Shown here in pieces: positions 11,422 through 20,221 of a stretch of 64,000 nt of DNA (positions are counted from its first letter, which is position 1; each line of letters begins with the position of its first letter). The position numbers and the translations under genes are program-made. The stretch is from Ralstonia pickettii (GTDB lineage Bacteria > Pseudomonadota > Gammaproteobacteria > Burkholderiales > Burkholderiaceae), in NCBI RefSeq assembly GCF_000607165.1, contig NZ_JFZG01000008.1, forward strand, positions 1 to 64,000, read 5' to 3'. The notes below the pieces were generated by a model that ran no database searches, had not been told where the DNA came from, and saw only the letters and a program-made list of their open reading frames with translations.

Positions 11422-13041
11422 CTACGGGCGCGCAACGCCAAACTGGATCGGGTGCAGGGTGCGGCGGCGCGCTTCGTCGGACACCCCAAGCACACAAGCC
11501 AGTACCTTGCGCGTGTCGCGCGGGTCGATCACGCCGTCGTCCAGCAATCGGCCCGAAACGGTGAACGCATCGGACTGCCGCTCGAACGTGTCGATCACCT
11601 TGGCGCGCATCGCTTCGATGGCTTCATGGTCGACGGTTTGCGTCTTGCGTTGCATGCTCGCGGCCATGACCGTCGCCATCGTGCCGGCGGCCTGCTCTGC
11701 GCCCATCACGGCCGTCTTGGCATTGGGCCAGCTGAAGCAGAAATCCGGAAAGAAGCCGCGCCCCGACATGCCGTAGTTGCCCGCCCCGAACGACGCACCG
11801 CAATGCACGGTGATGCGCGGCACGGTGGCGTTGGCCATGGCCTGGATCATCTTCGATCCGTGCTTGATCATGCCGGCCTGCTCCGACGCCTTGCCGACGA
11901 TGAAGCCGGTGGTGTTTTGCAGGTACAGCAGCGGCGTGTCGGCCTGGCAGCACGCCTGGATGAAATGCACCACCTTGGTGGCGCCGGCCGGGTCCAGCGG
12001 CCCGTTGTTCGTGATGACGCCGACGCGCATGCCGCAGATGGCCGCGTGCCCCGTGATCGTTGCGGGGCCGTAGTCGGGCTTGAACTCCAGAAACTCCGAT
12101 CCATCGGCAATGCGGGCAATCACCTCGCGCATGTCGAGCGGCTTGCGATGATCGGCCAGCGCAATGCCGAGCAATTCCTCCGCATCAAAGCGCGGCGGCG
12201 CATAAGGGCGATCCGCTGCCGGCACATCGCGGTTCCAGTCGAGCGCAGCCACAAGTTCGCGTGCGATGCGCAGTGCGTCGGCATCGTCTTCAGCCAGGTA
12301 TTCAGCCAAGCCCGACGTGCTGGCGTGCATCTGTGCGCCGCCCAGTTCCTCTTCGGTGGCGATCTCACCCGTGGCCGCTTTCAGCAGCGGTGGACCGGCG
12401 AGAAATGCACGCGCACGATCACGCACCATCACCACGTAGTCCGACAGGCCGGGCATGTATGCACCACCCGCCGTGCTCGACCCGTGCACCACGCTGATCA
12501 CCGGAATGCCCGCCGCCGACAGCCGCGCGAGCCAATAGAAACCGCTGCCACCATGGATGAAGGTCTCCACACGATAGGTCAACAGGTTGGCGCCGGCCGA
12601 TTCGACAAGGTGGATGAACGGCAGCTTCTGCTCCAGCGCAATAGCCTGAGCCCGCTGGAACTTCTCGATGCCCATCGGCTGCACGGCGCCTGCATCGATG
12701 CCCGCATCGTCAACGATGATCATTGCGCGCACGCCGCTCACCCAGCCGATGCCCGCGATGAAGCCGCCGCCAGGAATCGAGCGCGCCGGGTCTGTGTGGT
12801 CGAGGCAAAAACCCGCCAGCGTGGACAGCTCCAGAAACGGCGCACCGGCGTCGAGCAAGCGGCCGAGCCGGTCACGCGGCAGCAGTTGCCCGCGCTGCTC
12901 GAAGCGCGCGCGCGAAGCCTCGGACTTGTTGCGCGTGCGGTCTTCCAGCGTGCGCAACTGGCCGACGAGTTCCGTGAGCGCGGCGTGGTTCTGCAGGTAC
13001 ACGTCGCTATGCGGCACGATGCGCGATTCAAGCGCCGGCAT
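11422..13041 (-). CDS. atuC: Acyl-CoA carboxylase carboxyltransferase (beta) subunit, AtuC-like
   Basis: A 539-residue carboxyltransferase that moves carboxyl from biotin to the enoyl-CoA. Two crotonase-like halves are visible, with HGSSTAGGAYMPGLSDY near residue 195 and the second oxyanion region GAGNYGMSGRGF near 435. The segment ESAGANLLTYRVE differs from the SGGANLPRQDE stretch I recall for methylcrotonyl-CoA carboxylase, and the following loop GGSGFYWLARLS differs too. This and the operon context favour a geranyl-CoA-type enzyme. The start overlaps the end of the SDR gene by 14 bases, which indicates coupled translation. Substrate identity is inferred. Confidence 0.82.
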   Translation of the reverse strand: MPALESRIVPHSDVYLQNHAALTELVGQLRTLEDRTRNKSEASRARFEQRGQLLPRDRLGRLLDAGAPFLELSTLAGFCLDHTDPARSIPGGGFIAGIGWVSGVRAMIIVDDAGIDAGAVQPMGIEKFQRAQAIALEQKLPFIHLVESAGANLLTYRVETFIHGGSGFYWLARLSAAGIPVISVVHGSSTAGGAYMPGLSDYVVMVRDRARAFLAGPPLLKAATGEIATEEELGGAQMHASTSGLAEYLAEDDADALRIARELVAALDWNRDVPAADRPYAPPRFDAEELLGIALADHRKPLDMREVIARIADGSEFLEFKPDYGPATITGHAAICGMRVGVITNNGPLDPAGATKVVHFIQACCQADTPLLYLQNTTGFIVGKASEQAGMIKHGSKMIQAMANATVPRITVHCGASFGAGNYGMSGRGFFPDFCFSWPNAKTAVMGAEQAAGTMATVMAASMQRKTQTVDHEAIEAMRAKVIDTFERQSDAFTVSGRLLDDGVIDPRDTRKVLACVLGVSDEARRRTLHPIQFGVARP

Positions 13042-13915
13042 TGCGGCCCTCCTCGTCTTGCAGCACCTTGGGCGTCACGGCCAGGTGGAAGCCGTTGAAC
13101 GGCCCGGCGCCATGACGCGGTGCCGGCATGGGCGACCCGGGCCGCACGTTCGGGCGGCCGCCGTCCACGCGCAGCGTCGTGCCGGTGATAAACGCGGCGG
13201 CTTCCGAGAGCAGATACACGATTGCCGACGACACTTCCGCCTCGGTGGCAAAGCGACCGAGCGGCACCGTCGAAGGCATGCTGCGGATGGTCTCGGCCAT
13301 CCACGGCGGATACGCGTCCATGCCCGACGACGCCACATAACCGGGCGCCACCGCGTTCACGCGCACGCCGTACTGCGCCCACTCGAACGCCGCCGTCTCC
13401 GTAAAGTTGACCATGCCCGCGCGTGCTGCGCCGGAGTGGCCCATGTTCGGCATGCCGCCCCACATGTCGGCCACGATGTTGACGATGGCGCCGCCGCGCT
13501 GCTGCATCGCCTGGTTCAGGCACTCGCGCGCCATCAGGAAGCCGCCGGTGAGATTCGTCTGCACCACCGCTTCCCAGCCCTTGGCAGAGATGTCTTTGAG
13601 CGGCGCCGGAAACTGGCCGCCCGCGTTGTTGACCAGCGCGTCGATGCGGCCGTGCTCGCCGTAGATTTGCGCGACGGTGGCTTGCGCAGCGGCCTCGTCG
13701 CGGATGTTGCAAACGTAGGTGTGCGCGGTGCCGCCGGCTTCGACAATCTCCGTGCGCACGGCGGCAAGCTTCTCTGCATTGCGCCCCACCAACGCGACCG
13801 CCGCCCCCAGCGACGCCAACTCATGCGCGGTGCACCGGCCAATGCCGCTGCCGCCACCCGTCACCACGGCCACTTGCCCCTGAAACAGCCCCGGTCGAAA
13901 GACTGAGCGATACAT
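13028..13915 (-). CDS. Short-chain dehydrogenase/reductase, 2,4-dienoyl-CoA-reductase-like (AtuB/AtuG position)
   Basis: A 295-residue Rossmann-fold SDR with the cofactor loop TGGGSGIGR near residues 19-27 and LVNNAGGQ near 95. The usual catalytic YxxxK is absent: the aligned stretch reads GHSGAARAG. That resembles the SxxxK layout of 2,4-dienoyl-CoA reductases, but with arginine for lysine. A C-terminal tail of about 45 residues follows the core. It lies between the AtuD-like dehydrogenase (31-base gap) and the carboxyltransferase gene (14-base overlap). A reductase acting on an unsaturated CoA ester is plausible; whether it still has full activity is uncertain. Confidence 0.8.
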   Translation of the reverse strand: MYRSVFRPGLFQGQVAVVTGGGSGIGRCTAHELASLGAAVALVGRNAEKLAAVRTEIVEAGGTAHTYVCNIRDEAAAQATVAQIYGEHGRIDALVNNAGGQFPAPLKDISAKGWEAVVQTNLTGGFLMARECLNQAMQQRGGAIVNIVADMWGGMPNMGHSGAARAGMVNFTETAAFEWAQYGVRVNAVAPGYVASSGMDAYPPWMAETIRSMPSTVPLGRFATEAEVSSAIVYLLSEAAAFITGTTLRVDGGRPNVRPGSPMPAPRHGAGPFNGFHLAVTPKVLQDEEGRNAGA

Positions 13916-13946
13916 GGTTCTCTCCCTGATTGCGCGCGTTAGGCCC

Positions 13947-15101
13947 TTAGGCCCAGCCGAGCTGGCGCGCGGCAAGATCGCTGAGGATTTCCTCCGCGCC
14001 GCCGCCGATCATGTAGACCTTCACTTCACGATAGATGCGCTCCGACTTCGTGCCGCGCATGAAGCCCATGCCGCCGAGCAGTTGCACGGCCGTGTCGGCA
14101 CAGAACTGCAGACCCTGCGTGGCGAAATTCTTCAGCATGCATAGTTGCGCGACCGGTGAATCGCCGGCCTGCATGCGTCGCATCAGGTCTTCAAGCAATG
14201 CCCGGGTGGCTTCGATGCGCGTGGCCATGGCCACCAGCTTCTGCCGCACGACTTGATGCTGCACGAGGCGCTTGCCGAAGGTTTCGCGCTGGGTGGCCCA
14301 TTCCACGGCTTCAGCCAGGCACGTGCGCGCCAGGCCATAGGCTTGCATCGCGAGCGCGAGGCGTTCGTGGTTGAAGTTGCGCATCACCAGCTCGAAGCCG
14401 CGGTTTTCCACGCCGAGCAGGTTGCCGATGGGCACGCGGCAGTTGTCGAAGTGCAGTTGCGCCGTGTCGGAGCACCACCAGCCCATTTTTCTGAGCGGCG
14501 TGCGCGTCAGGCCCGGCGTATCGCCTTCCACCAGCAGCACAGAAATGCCGCCAGCCCCCGCGCCGCCCGTGCGCACGGCCACGGTGATGTAATCCGCGCG
14601 CATGCCGGAGGTGATGAAGATCTTGCTGCCGTTGACGACGTAGTGATCGCCCACCCGCACCGCGCGCGTGGCGAGGTTGGCAACGTCCGATCCGCCCGAA
14701 GGCTCGGTGATGGCGAGCGCGCTGATCTTCTCGCCCGACAGGATTTCCGGCAGCACACGCGCCTTCAGATCGGCCGATCCACCCGCCACGATGGGCGGCG
14801 CACCGATCGTGTGGCTGAACAGCGATGCGAGCAAGCCGCCGCTGGCCGCCCGCGTCAGCGCTTCGATCATCGCCAGTTCCAGAAACAAGTCGCCCGGCGT
14901 ACCGCCGTACTCCTCCGGAAAACCGATGCCGAGTAAGCCGAGATCCGCCGCCTCGCGATACAACTCACGCGGAAACGTCTCGGCCTCTTCCCATGCATCG
15001 ATGTTCGGCAGCACGGCCTTGTCGACAAAGCGGCGCACGGTCTCGCGAAACGTATCGTGATCGGCGTCGAAGCGGGCAGACGGCAGCAGGCCTGAGAGCA
15101 T
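13947..15101 (-). CDS. atuD: Acyl-CoA dehydrogenase, AtuD-like (citronellyl-CoA dehydrogenase type)
   Basis: A 384-residue acyl-CoA dehydrogenase. Family segments are ALAITEPSGGSDVANL near 130, KIFITSGMRADY, and the C-terminal QLLGGMGFMRGTKSERIYRE. The substrate-base position near the C-terminus reads IGGGAEEIL, lacking the medium-chain glutamate. A helix NHERLALAMQ near residue 245 supplies the glutamate used by isovaleryl-type enzymes. In the terpene pathway AtuD oxidises citronellyl-CoA to geranyl-CoA. It lies 14 bases after the AtuA gene. The second dehydrogenase of the operon is similar, so the division of labour is open. Confidence 0.82.
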   Translation of the reverse strand: MLSGLLPSARFDADHDTFRETVRRFVDKAVLPNIDAWEEAETFPRELYREAADLGLLGIGFPEEYGGTPGDLFLELAMIEALTRAASGGLLASLFSHTIGAPPIVAGGSADLKARVLPEILSGEKISALAITEPSGGSDVANLATRAVRVGDHYVVNGSKIFITSGMRADYITVAVRTGGAGAGGISVLLVEGDTPGLTRTPLRKMGWWCSDTAQLHFDNCRVPIGNLLGVENRGFELVMRNFNHERLALAMQAYGLARTCLAEAVEWATQRETFGKRLVQHQVVRQKLVAMATRIEATRALLEDLMRRMQAGDSPVAQLCMLKNFATQGLQFCADTAVQLLGGMGFMRGTKSERIYREVKVYMIGGGAEEILSDLAARQLGWA

Positions 15102-15115
15102 GATCGCCTCGTCAA

Positions 15116-16888
15116 TCAAGGGTGGTCGACCGGCACGCGCACCGGCATCGTCAGCAGCACCTGCGCCATGCCCTTGCCGAGCGGGTCGTTGCGCAGCGAG
15201 GCCATGCCGCCGCCGCCCAACGCCTGCTCGCACACGAAGTTCAGCGCGTGGATGCCGGGCAAGTCGTACCGCGTGACGCGACCCTTCACGACGTGCGCGA
15301 GGTATGCGGCGACGGCATCTTCGGTCAGTTGCGCGCGCAGCAACGGCAGGTCTTCTGGCCGACGCGCGATGACGCCGATGTTGGAGGTGTCGCCCTTGTC
15401 GCCGCTGCGGGCATAGGCGAGTTCAATGAGTGGGACTTCGCGCGTCGGGCCGGGCGGCAAGGCATCCGATGCTGGTGCGGCAGCGGAAGCCTCAAGCGCG
15501 GCACCGCCCGTCGGCACGGTAATGTCGAAGCCCTCCCCGCCCAGCAACGTCACGCGCGGCTGCACGCGCGCCTTGTCGATCAGGAAGGCGTATTGCTTGA
15601 TGGCAGGCACCACGCTTGGCCGGCCACCCGCGCCCGTCGTGCCCGGCGCCCACGACGTGCCGGCCGGGGCGATTTCGCGCGCGAACAACTCCAACGCTTG
15701 CTTGCTCGGATGCGTCACCGTCAGCCACATCACCGATTCGAATCGCGGCACGTTCGGCTGGTGCGGCCCGAACAGATACGCCGAACCGAGCGTCTCGATA
15801 TGCGTTGCGCTGTAATCCGGCAGACCGAGCTGGCGGAACAGGCCGCGCGTGCGCTCCAGAATCGCCTCGGCCGTGCGGCGCGCCTTGCGATCGGCGTCAA
15901 TGCCGACGACGGTGAGCTGACCGGTCGCGCGGTAGCCATCGGCATACGTTGCACTCACCTTGTAATCGGGCGTAGGCGCAAGGCCGCGTGCGCCGCGCAC
16001 TTCGACGTGATGCTCGCCTGCCTGCGCCATCGTCACCTGTGTGAAGTCGCACACCACATCGGGCAGCACGTAGCGCGCCGGGTCGCCGATTTCGTAGAGC
16101 AGTTGTTCGGCCACGGTAGCGGGCGTCACCAGCCCGCCCGTGCCGTCGGGCTTGGTGACGATGAAGCTGCCATCGGCCCGGCATTCGACGATGGGGTAGC
16201 CGCTGTGCGCCCAGTCGGGCACCGCTTCCCAATCGGTATGCAGGCCGCCCGCGCCCTGGCAGCCGCATTCAAGGATGTGCCCGGCGAGGCTGCCGGCGGC
16301 GAGTCGATCGTAGTCATCGATTGCCCAGCCGAAGTGATGCATCAGCGCGCCGAGCGTGACGGCGCTGTCGACGCATCGCCCCGTGATGACGACCTGCGCG
16401 CCCGCATCAAGCGCGGCCTTGATCGGCAATGCGCCCAGGTACGCATTGGCGCTCACCACCTTGTCGGGCAAGGGGCGACCGCTCTGCAATTCGCGCACGC
16501 CCGCCTCGCGCAGTGCGGGCAGCAGCGGCATGACGTCGTCGCCTTCCACCACCGCAACGCGCACGCTCACGCCCAGCTCATCGGCCAACGCTTGCAACGC
16601 AGCCGCGCATCCGCGCGGATTCACGCCACCCGCGTTGGCGATGATGCGGATGTTCTGCGCCAGCGCATCCTTGAGCACCGCGCGCATCGCCACGCTCACA
16701 AAGTCGGTGGCGTAACCCAACTCGTCGTTCTTCATGCGCGCGCTGGCCAGCAGCGACATGGTCAGCTCGGCCAGGTAATCGAAGACGAGGAAATCGAGAC
16801 GGCCCGAGGCGACCAGCTGCATCGGGCCCGTGATGCTGTCGCCCCAGAAACCGCTGGCCCCGCCAATGGAAACGGTGTCCTTGCGCAT
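15116..16888 (-). CDS. atuA: AtuA family protein (DUF1446 plus C-terminal AtuA-like domain)
   Basis: A 590-residue protein with the DUF1446 start SIGGASGFWGDS followed by the large AtuA domain to about residue 450. A separate C-terminal ferredoxin-fold-like domain starts at ELAYARSGDKGDTSNIG, near 480. AtuA is required for citronellol/geraniol growth in Pseudomonas but has no proven reaction. The presence of this gene is the strongest single marker that the operon is of the atu type. Its ATG is one base from the stop of the hydratase gene upstream. Homologues with the same two-domain form also occur in operons of unknown substrate. Confidence 0.85.
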   Translation of the reverse strand: MRKDTVSIGGASGFWGDSITGPMQLVASGRLDFLVFDYLAELTMSLLASARMKNDELGYATDFVSVAMRAVLKDALAQNIRIIANAGGVNPRGCAAALQALADELGVSVRVAVVEGDDVMPLLPALREAGVRELQSGRPLPDKVVSANAYLGALPIKAALDAGAQVVITGRCVDSAVTLGALMHHFGWAIDDYDRLAAGSLAGHILECGCQGAGGLHTDWEAVPDWAHSGYPIVECRADGSFIVTKPDGTGGLVTPATVAEQLLYEIGDPARYVLPDVVCDFTQVTMAQAGEHHVEVRGARGLAPTPDYKVSATYADGYRATGQLTVVGIDADRKARRTAEAILERTRGLFRQLGLPDYSATHIETLGSAYLFGPHQPNVPRFESVMWLTVTHPSKQALELFAREIAPAGTSWAPGTTGAGGRPSVVPAIKQYAFLIDKARVQPRVTLLGGEGFDITVPTGGAALEASAAAPASDALPPGPTREVPLIELAYARSGDKGDTSNIGVIARRPEDLPLLRAQLTEDAVAAYLAHVVKGRVTRYDLPGIHALNFVCEQALGGGGMASLRNDPLGKGMAQVLLTMPVRVPVDHP

Positions 16889-16889
16889 G

Positions 16890-17669
16890 TCAGCGGCCCG
16901 TCCAGTTAGGAGCGCGCTTTTCGCGAAAGGCGGCTTGCCCTTCCTGCGCATCTTCGGTCAGGGCGAACAGGCCGATCTGGCTTTCGGTGAACGCCATGGC
17001 CTGCTCGAAGCCGAGCGATTCAACCTGCTTGAGCGTGTACAACCCACGCCGGATGGCCGACGGCGATTTGTCGAGCAGTCGCGCAAGCAATGCATGGACG
17101 GCCCCATCAAGCGCTTCGGGCTCTGCGACTTCGTTGACGAGGCCTGCGGCGAGTGCGCGGTCTGCGCTCATCGGTTCGCCCGTCAGGCACAGCTCGTTCA
17201 ATACGCGGCGCGGCAACTGGTGCTGCAGCACGGCCAACACCTGCGCGGGGAACACGCCGACCTTCACCTCCGGCAATCCGAACGTGGCGCTGCGGCTTGC
17301 CACCGCCAGATCGCACATCGCCAGCAAGCCCATGCCGCCCGCCATGCATGCACCATTCACGCGGGCTATGAGCGGCACGGTGCAGCGGCGCGCCTGGCGA
17401 AACAGATCGGCCAGGGCCTGATGCGGCTGGGAATAGTCGAAGCGAAAGGATTGGCCGGTTTGCAGATCGGCGCCGGCACAGAAGGCACGCGTGCCGGTGC
17501 CAGTCAGCACCACGGCCCGCACGGAAGTGTCGCGGCTGGCGTCGGCCAACGCGGCTGTCAGCGCTTCGAGCACGGCGGCGTTGATCGCGTTGCGGCGGTC
17601 TTCGCGCTGAATGGTCAGCCACAGCGCCTGGCCGCGCCGCTCAATGAGGAGTTCCGGGTCCGTGCTCAC
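16890..17669 (-). CDS. atuE: Enoyl-CoA hydratase/isomerase family protein, AtuE-like
   Basis: The first gene of the operon, a 259-residue crotonase. It should hydrate the glutaconyl-type product of the carboxylase (isohexenylglutaconyl-CoA in the atu pathway). The oxyanion segment FCAGADLQTG is near residue 65. Of the two catalytic glutamates of classical hydratases, the second is kept in FGLPEVKVG. The first falls in ACMAGGMGLLAMCD, where glycine replaces glutamate. I chose the GTG at 17669 because it gives the family length and has AAGG upstream; an ATG at 17717 would add 16 residues. A role as isomerase instead of hydratase cannot be excluded. Confidence 0.78.
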   Translation of the reverse strand: MSTDPELLIERRGQALWLTIQREDRRNAINAAVLEALTAALADASRDTSVRAVVLTGTGTRAFCAGADLQTGQSFRFDYSQPHQALADLFRQARRCTVPLIARVNGACMAGGMGLLAMCDLAVASRSATFGLPEVKVGVFPAQVLAVLQHQLPRRVLNELCLTGEPMSADRALAAGLVNEVAEPEALDGAVHALLARLLDKSPSAIRRGLYTLKQVESLGFEQAMAFTESQIGLFALTEDAQEGQAAFREKRAPNWTGR

Positions 17670-17734
17670 GCGATGTTCGCCTTGAAAAGGGATTCGGTTG
17701 GACAACCTGCCCGGCAATACTAAATCATTTGCTT

Positions 17735-17769
17735 GAAAAAATGGAAGCGTTCGAGCGACATCGCTTCCA
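17735..17769 (-). terminator. Hairpin with T-run in the leader of the atu-like operon
   Basis: Read on the minus strand, TGGAAGCG (17769-17762) pairs perfectly with CGCTTCCA (17749-17742) across a 12-base loop. A run of T follows directly (complement of 17735-17741). This is the shape of an intrinsic terminator. It lies about 65 bases before the first gene of the operon, in the same direction. It could stop transcription arriving from the right, or act as an attenuator if the operon promoter lies further upstream. Confidence 0.55.
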
Positions 17770-17859
17770 ACAATTTTCTACAGCAGCGTCGCGGCGCTAT
17801 AACCCCCTGATTTATATGACGAACCCTGTGTGTTCGTAAGGAATTCGCCAGCCGGGGCG

Positions 17860-17899
17860 TTGACTCGTTCACATGTAAACGATAACAATTCTCATTTGC
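17860..17899 (+). promoter_or_regulatory. Promoter with Fur box for the iron-uptake operon
   Basis: GATAACAATTCTCATTTGC at 17881-17899 matches the 19-base Fur consensus at 14 positions by my count. TTGACT at 17860-17865 can serve as a -35 hexamer, with TAACAA at 17883-17888 a weak -10 after a 17-base spacer. The Fur site thus covers the -10 region, the classical arrangement for iron-dependent repression. A GGGGAGG ribosome site at 17924-17930 precedes the receptor ATG. Confidence 0.75.
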
Positions 17900-17941
17900 A
17901 AAAAGCATGTAATCAGAACTTTTGGGGAGGGGCAGCACGCC

Positions 17942-20221
17942 ATGTACGCAGCACAGACGGAACGCAAGCGCACCGAACATTCGGTCGTGGGATATCTAAC
18001 CGGCGCGATGAGCTTTGCCGTGGCTTCGGCGCCAGCGATGGCCGACACGAAGAAAGACGCCGTATCGGCCACCCTGCCCGAGCAGACCGTGACCGGCAGG
18101 AGCGGCTTCAAGACGGACGCGGCCTCGGGTGGCAAGTTCACCGCGCCGCTGCTCGATACGCCCAAGTCCGTCACGGTCATTCCGGCCGAGGTGCTGCAGG
18201 ACACCGCTTCCGCCACCCTGACCGAGGCGCTGCGCACGGTGCCGGGCATCGCGTTTGGCGCGGGCGAAGGTGGCAACCCCGTGGGCGATCGCCCGTTCAT
18301 CCGCGGCTACGACGCGCAGGCCAGCACCTTCCTCGATGGGCTGCGCGACATCGGTGCGCAATCGCGCGAGATGTTCAACGTGGAATCGGTGGAGGTCATC
18401 AAGGGGCCGTCGGGCGCGTATGAAGGGCGCGGCGCGGCTGGCGGGGCAATCAACATCGTCTCGAAGACGCCCAAGCTGGAGCACTTCACCGAGGGCACAC
18501 TATCGGTCGGCAACGCGGCGTACAAACGTGTCACGGCCGACGGCAACTACCAGATCGGCGAGCACGCCGCGTTCCGCCTGAACGCGATGGCGCACGAAGC
18601 CGCCGTTGCCGGCCGCGACGTGACGAGCTTCAGCCGCTGGGGCATTGCGCCATCCATCGCCTTTGGGCTGGGCACGCCCACGCGCGCCACGCTGTCGTAC
18701 TACCACCTGCAATCGAACGACACGCCCGACACCGGCATTCCGTACAACAACGGCACGTTCAACCGCCGCACCGATGGCCGCCCGCAACTGTTCGGCCCCG
18801 GCGACGGCGCGCCCGTGAATGTCGACCGCAGCGTCTATTACGGCCTGTCGCGCGACTTCCGCCGCGATCGCGCCGACATGGGCACGCTTTCTTTGGAACA
18901 CGATGTGTCAAGCGCGCTGAAGCTGCGCAACACCACACGCGTCGCCCGCACAAGCCAGGACACCATCTGGACGCAGCCCGACGACAGCCAGGGCAACATC
19001 TACTACGGCATGGTCTGGCGCCGCACCAATTCGCGATACTCGGTGGCCAACACCGTCGCCAACCAGACAGAAGCCACGGGCAAGTTCGACACCGGCGGGT
19101 TCAAGCACAGCTATGCAGCGGGCCTGGAGTTCTCGCGCGAGCGCAGCCGCAACGACACATACGCGGTGGCCACCGGCAGCAATCGCTGCCCGAACGGCAT
19201 CGGCGCAGCCGGCGGCTACAACTGCACCGATCTCTTCAACCCGAACCCGAGCGACCTTTGGGCGGGCGGCATCAAGCTCAACAACAATCCGGCCGAGACG
19301 ACCGTGCGCACGCAATCGGCCTACGTGTTCGACACCATCGAGCTGTCGCCGCGCTGGCAGGTCAACGGCGGCCTGCGCTTCGATCGCTACTCGGCATCGG
19401 CCACCACGTCGGCGAATGCGCAGGGCGTGCGTTCGAGTTTTTCGCGTGACGACAACCTGCTGAACTACCAGCTCGGCCTGGTTTTCAAACCTGCGCAGAA
19501 CGGCAGCATTTATGTGGCGTACGGCACGTCTTCCACGCCGTCGGGCTCGGTGGCGGGCCAGGGTGCCGATACCAGCGCGCTGACGCCAGACCGCTCCGGC
19601 AATCGCGGCGACGTGCTCGCCCCGGAAAAGAACCGCGCCTACGAACTCGGTACCAAGTGGAACGTGCTCGACAGCAAGCTTGCACTGACAGCCGCCGTCT
19701 TCCGCATTGAAACGACGAATGCGCGCATCGTGCTGCAGGACGGCACCGCCGCCATGGCCGGCAACAAGCGCGTTGATGGCTTCGAGCTGGGCTGGTCGGG
19801 CGCGCTCACCAACCGCTGGCAGGTATTCGGCGGATACACGTATCTGAAGAGCGAGCTGCGCAACAACGGCGGCGCAGGCGCGGCCTTTGGCGGCACCAAC
19901 GGAACGGCCTTCCCCAACACACCGAAGAACAGCTTCAGCCTGTGGACGACGTATCAGCCGATGCCGAAGCTCACGCTCGGCGGCGGTGCGTATTACGTCT
20001 CGAAGGTGTGGGGCAGCACCAACCCCGCCAACCCGAAGTGGGTGCCGGCGTACTGGCGCTTTGATGCCATGGCCGCGTACCGCATCGACAAGCACACCAC
20101 CCTGCAGTTGAACGTGCAGAACGTGTTCGACAAGGTGTACTTCAACCAGGCGTATGCATCGCACTACGCATCGCTGGCACCTGGCCGCACGGCCATCCTG
20201 ACGCTGGGCATCCGCTACTGA
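17942..20221 (+). CDS. TonB-dependent catecholate-type siderophore receptor
   Basis: A 759-residue outer-membrane receptor that should import a ferric siderophore using TonB energy. The N-terminus carries a signal sequence ending near ASAPAMA, residues 28-34. The plug domain spans about 60-190, with DTPKSVTVIP, RGYDAQASTFLDG and VEVIKGPSGAYEGRGAAGG. A beta-barrel follows and ends in an aromatic residue, GIRY. There is no N-terminal signalling extension, so it does not use a FecI-type surface relay; control is through the Fur box upstream. The Sel1 and PiuC genes directly downstream match the FiuA/PiuA-type catecholate systems. The specific siderophore is not readable. Confidence 0.9.
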   Translation: MYAAQTERKRTEHSVVGYLTGAMSFAVASAPAMADTKKDAVSATLPEQTVTGRSGFKTDAASGGKFTAPLLDTPKSVTVIPAEVLQDTASATLTEALRTVPGIAFGAGEGGNPVGDRPFIRGYDAQASTFLDGLRDIGAQSREMFNVESVEVIKGPSGAYEGRGAAGGAINIVSKTPKLEHFTEGTLSVGNAAYKRVTADGNYQIGEHAAFRLNAMAHEAAVAGRDVTSFSRWGIAPSIAFGLGTPTRATLSYYHLQSNDTPDTGIPYNNGTFNRRTDGRPQLFGPGDGAPVNVDRSVYYGLSRDFRRDRADMGTLSLEHDVSSALKLRNTTRVARTSQDTIWTQPDDSQGNIYYGMVWRRTNSRYSVANTVANQTEATGKFDTGGFKHSYAAGLEFSRERSRNDTYAVATGSNRCPNGIGAAGGYNCTDLFNPNPSDLWAGGIKLNNNPAETTVRTQSAYVFDTIELSPRWQVNGGLRFDRYSASATTSANAQGVRSSFSRDDNLLNYQLGLVFKPAQNGSIYVAYGTSSTPSGSVAGQGADTSALTPDRSGNRGDVLAPEKNRAYELGTKWNVLDSKLALTAAVFRIETTNARIVLQDGTAAMAGNKRVDGFELGWSGALTNRWQVFGGYTYLKSELRNNGGAGAAFGGTNGTAFPNTPKNSFSLWTTYQPMPKLTLGGGAYYVSKVWGSTNPANPKWVPAYWRFDAMAAYRIDKHTTLQLNVQNVFDKVYFNQAYASHYASLAPGRTAILTLGIRY

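Noticed and set aside
8216-13041. Methylcrotonyl-CoA carboxylase (LiuB/LiuD) for the second carboxylase
   Set aside because: The beta subunit lacks the stretch I recall for LiuB, and the genes sit among AtuA, AtuD and AtuE homologues; a LiuD-type alpha subunit is already present at 48-2072.
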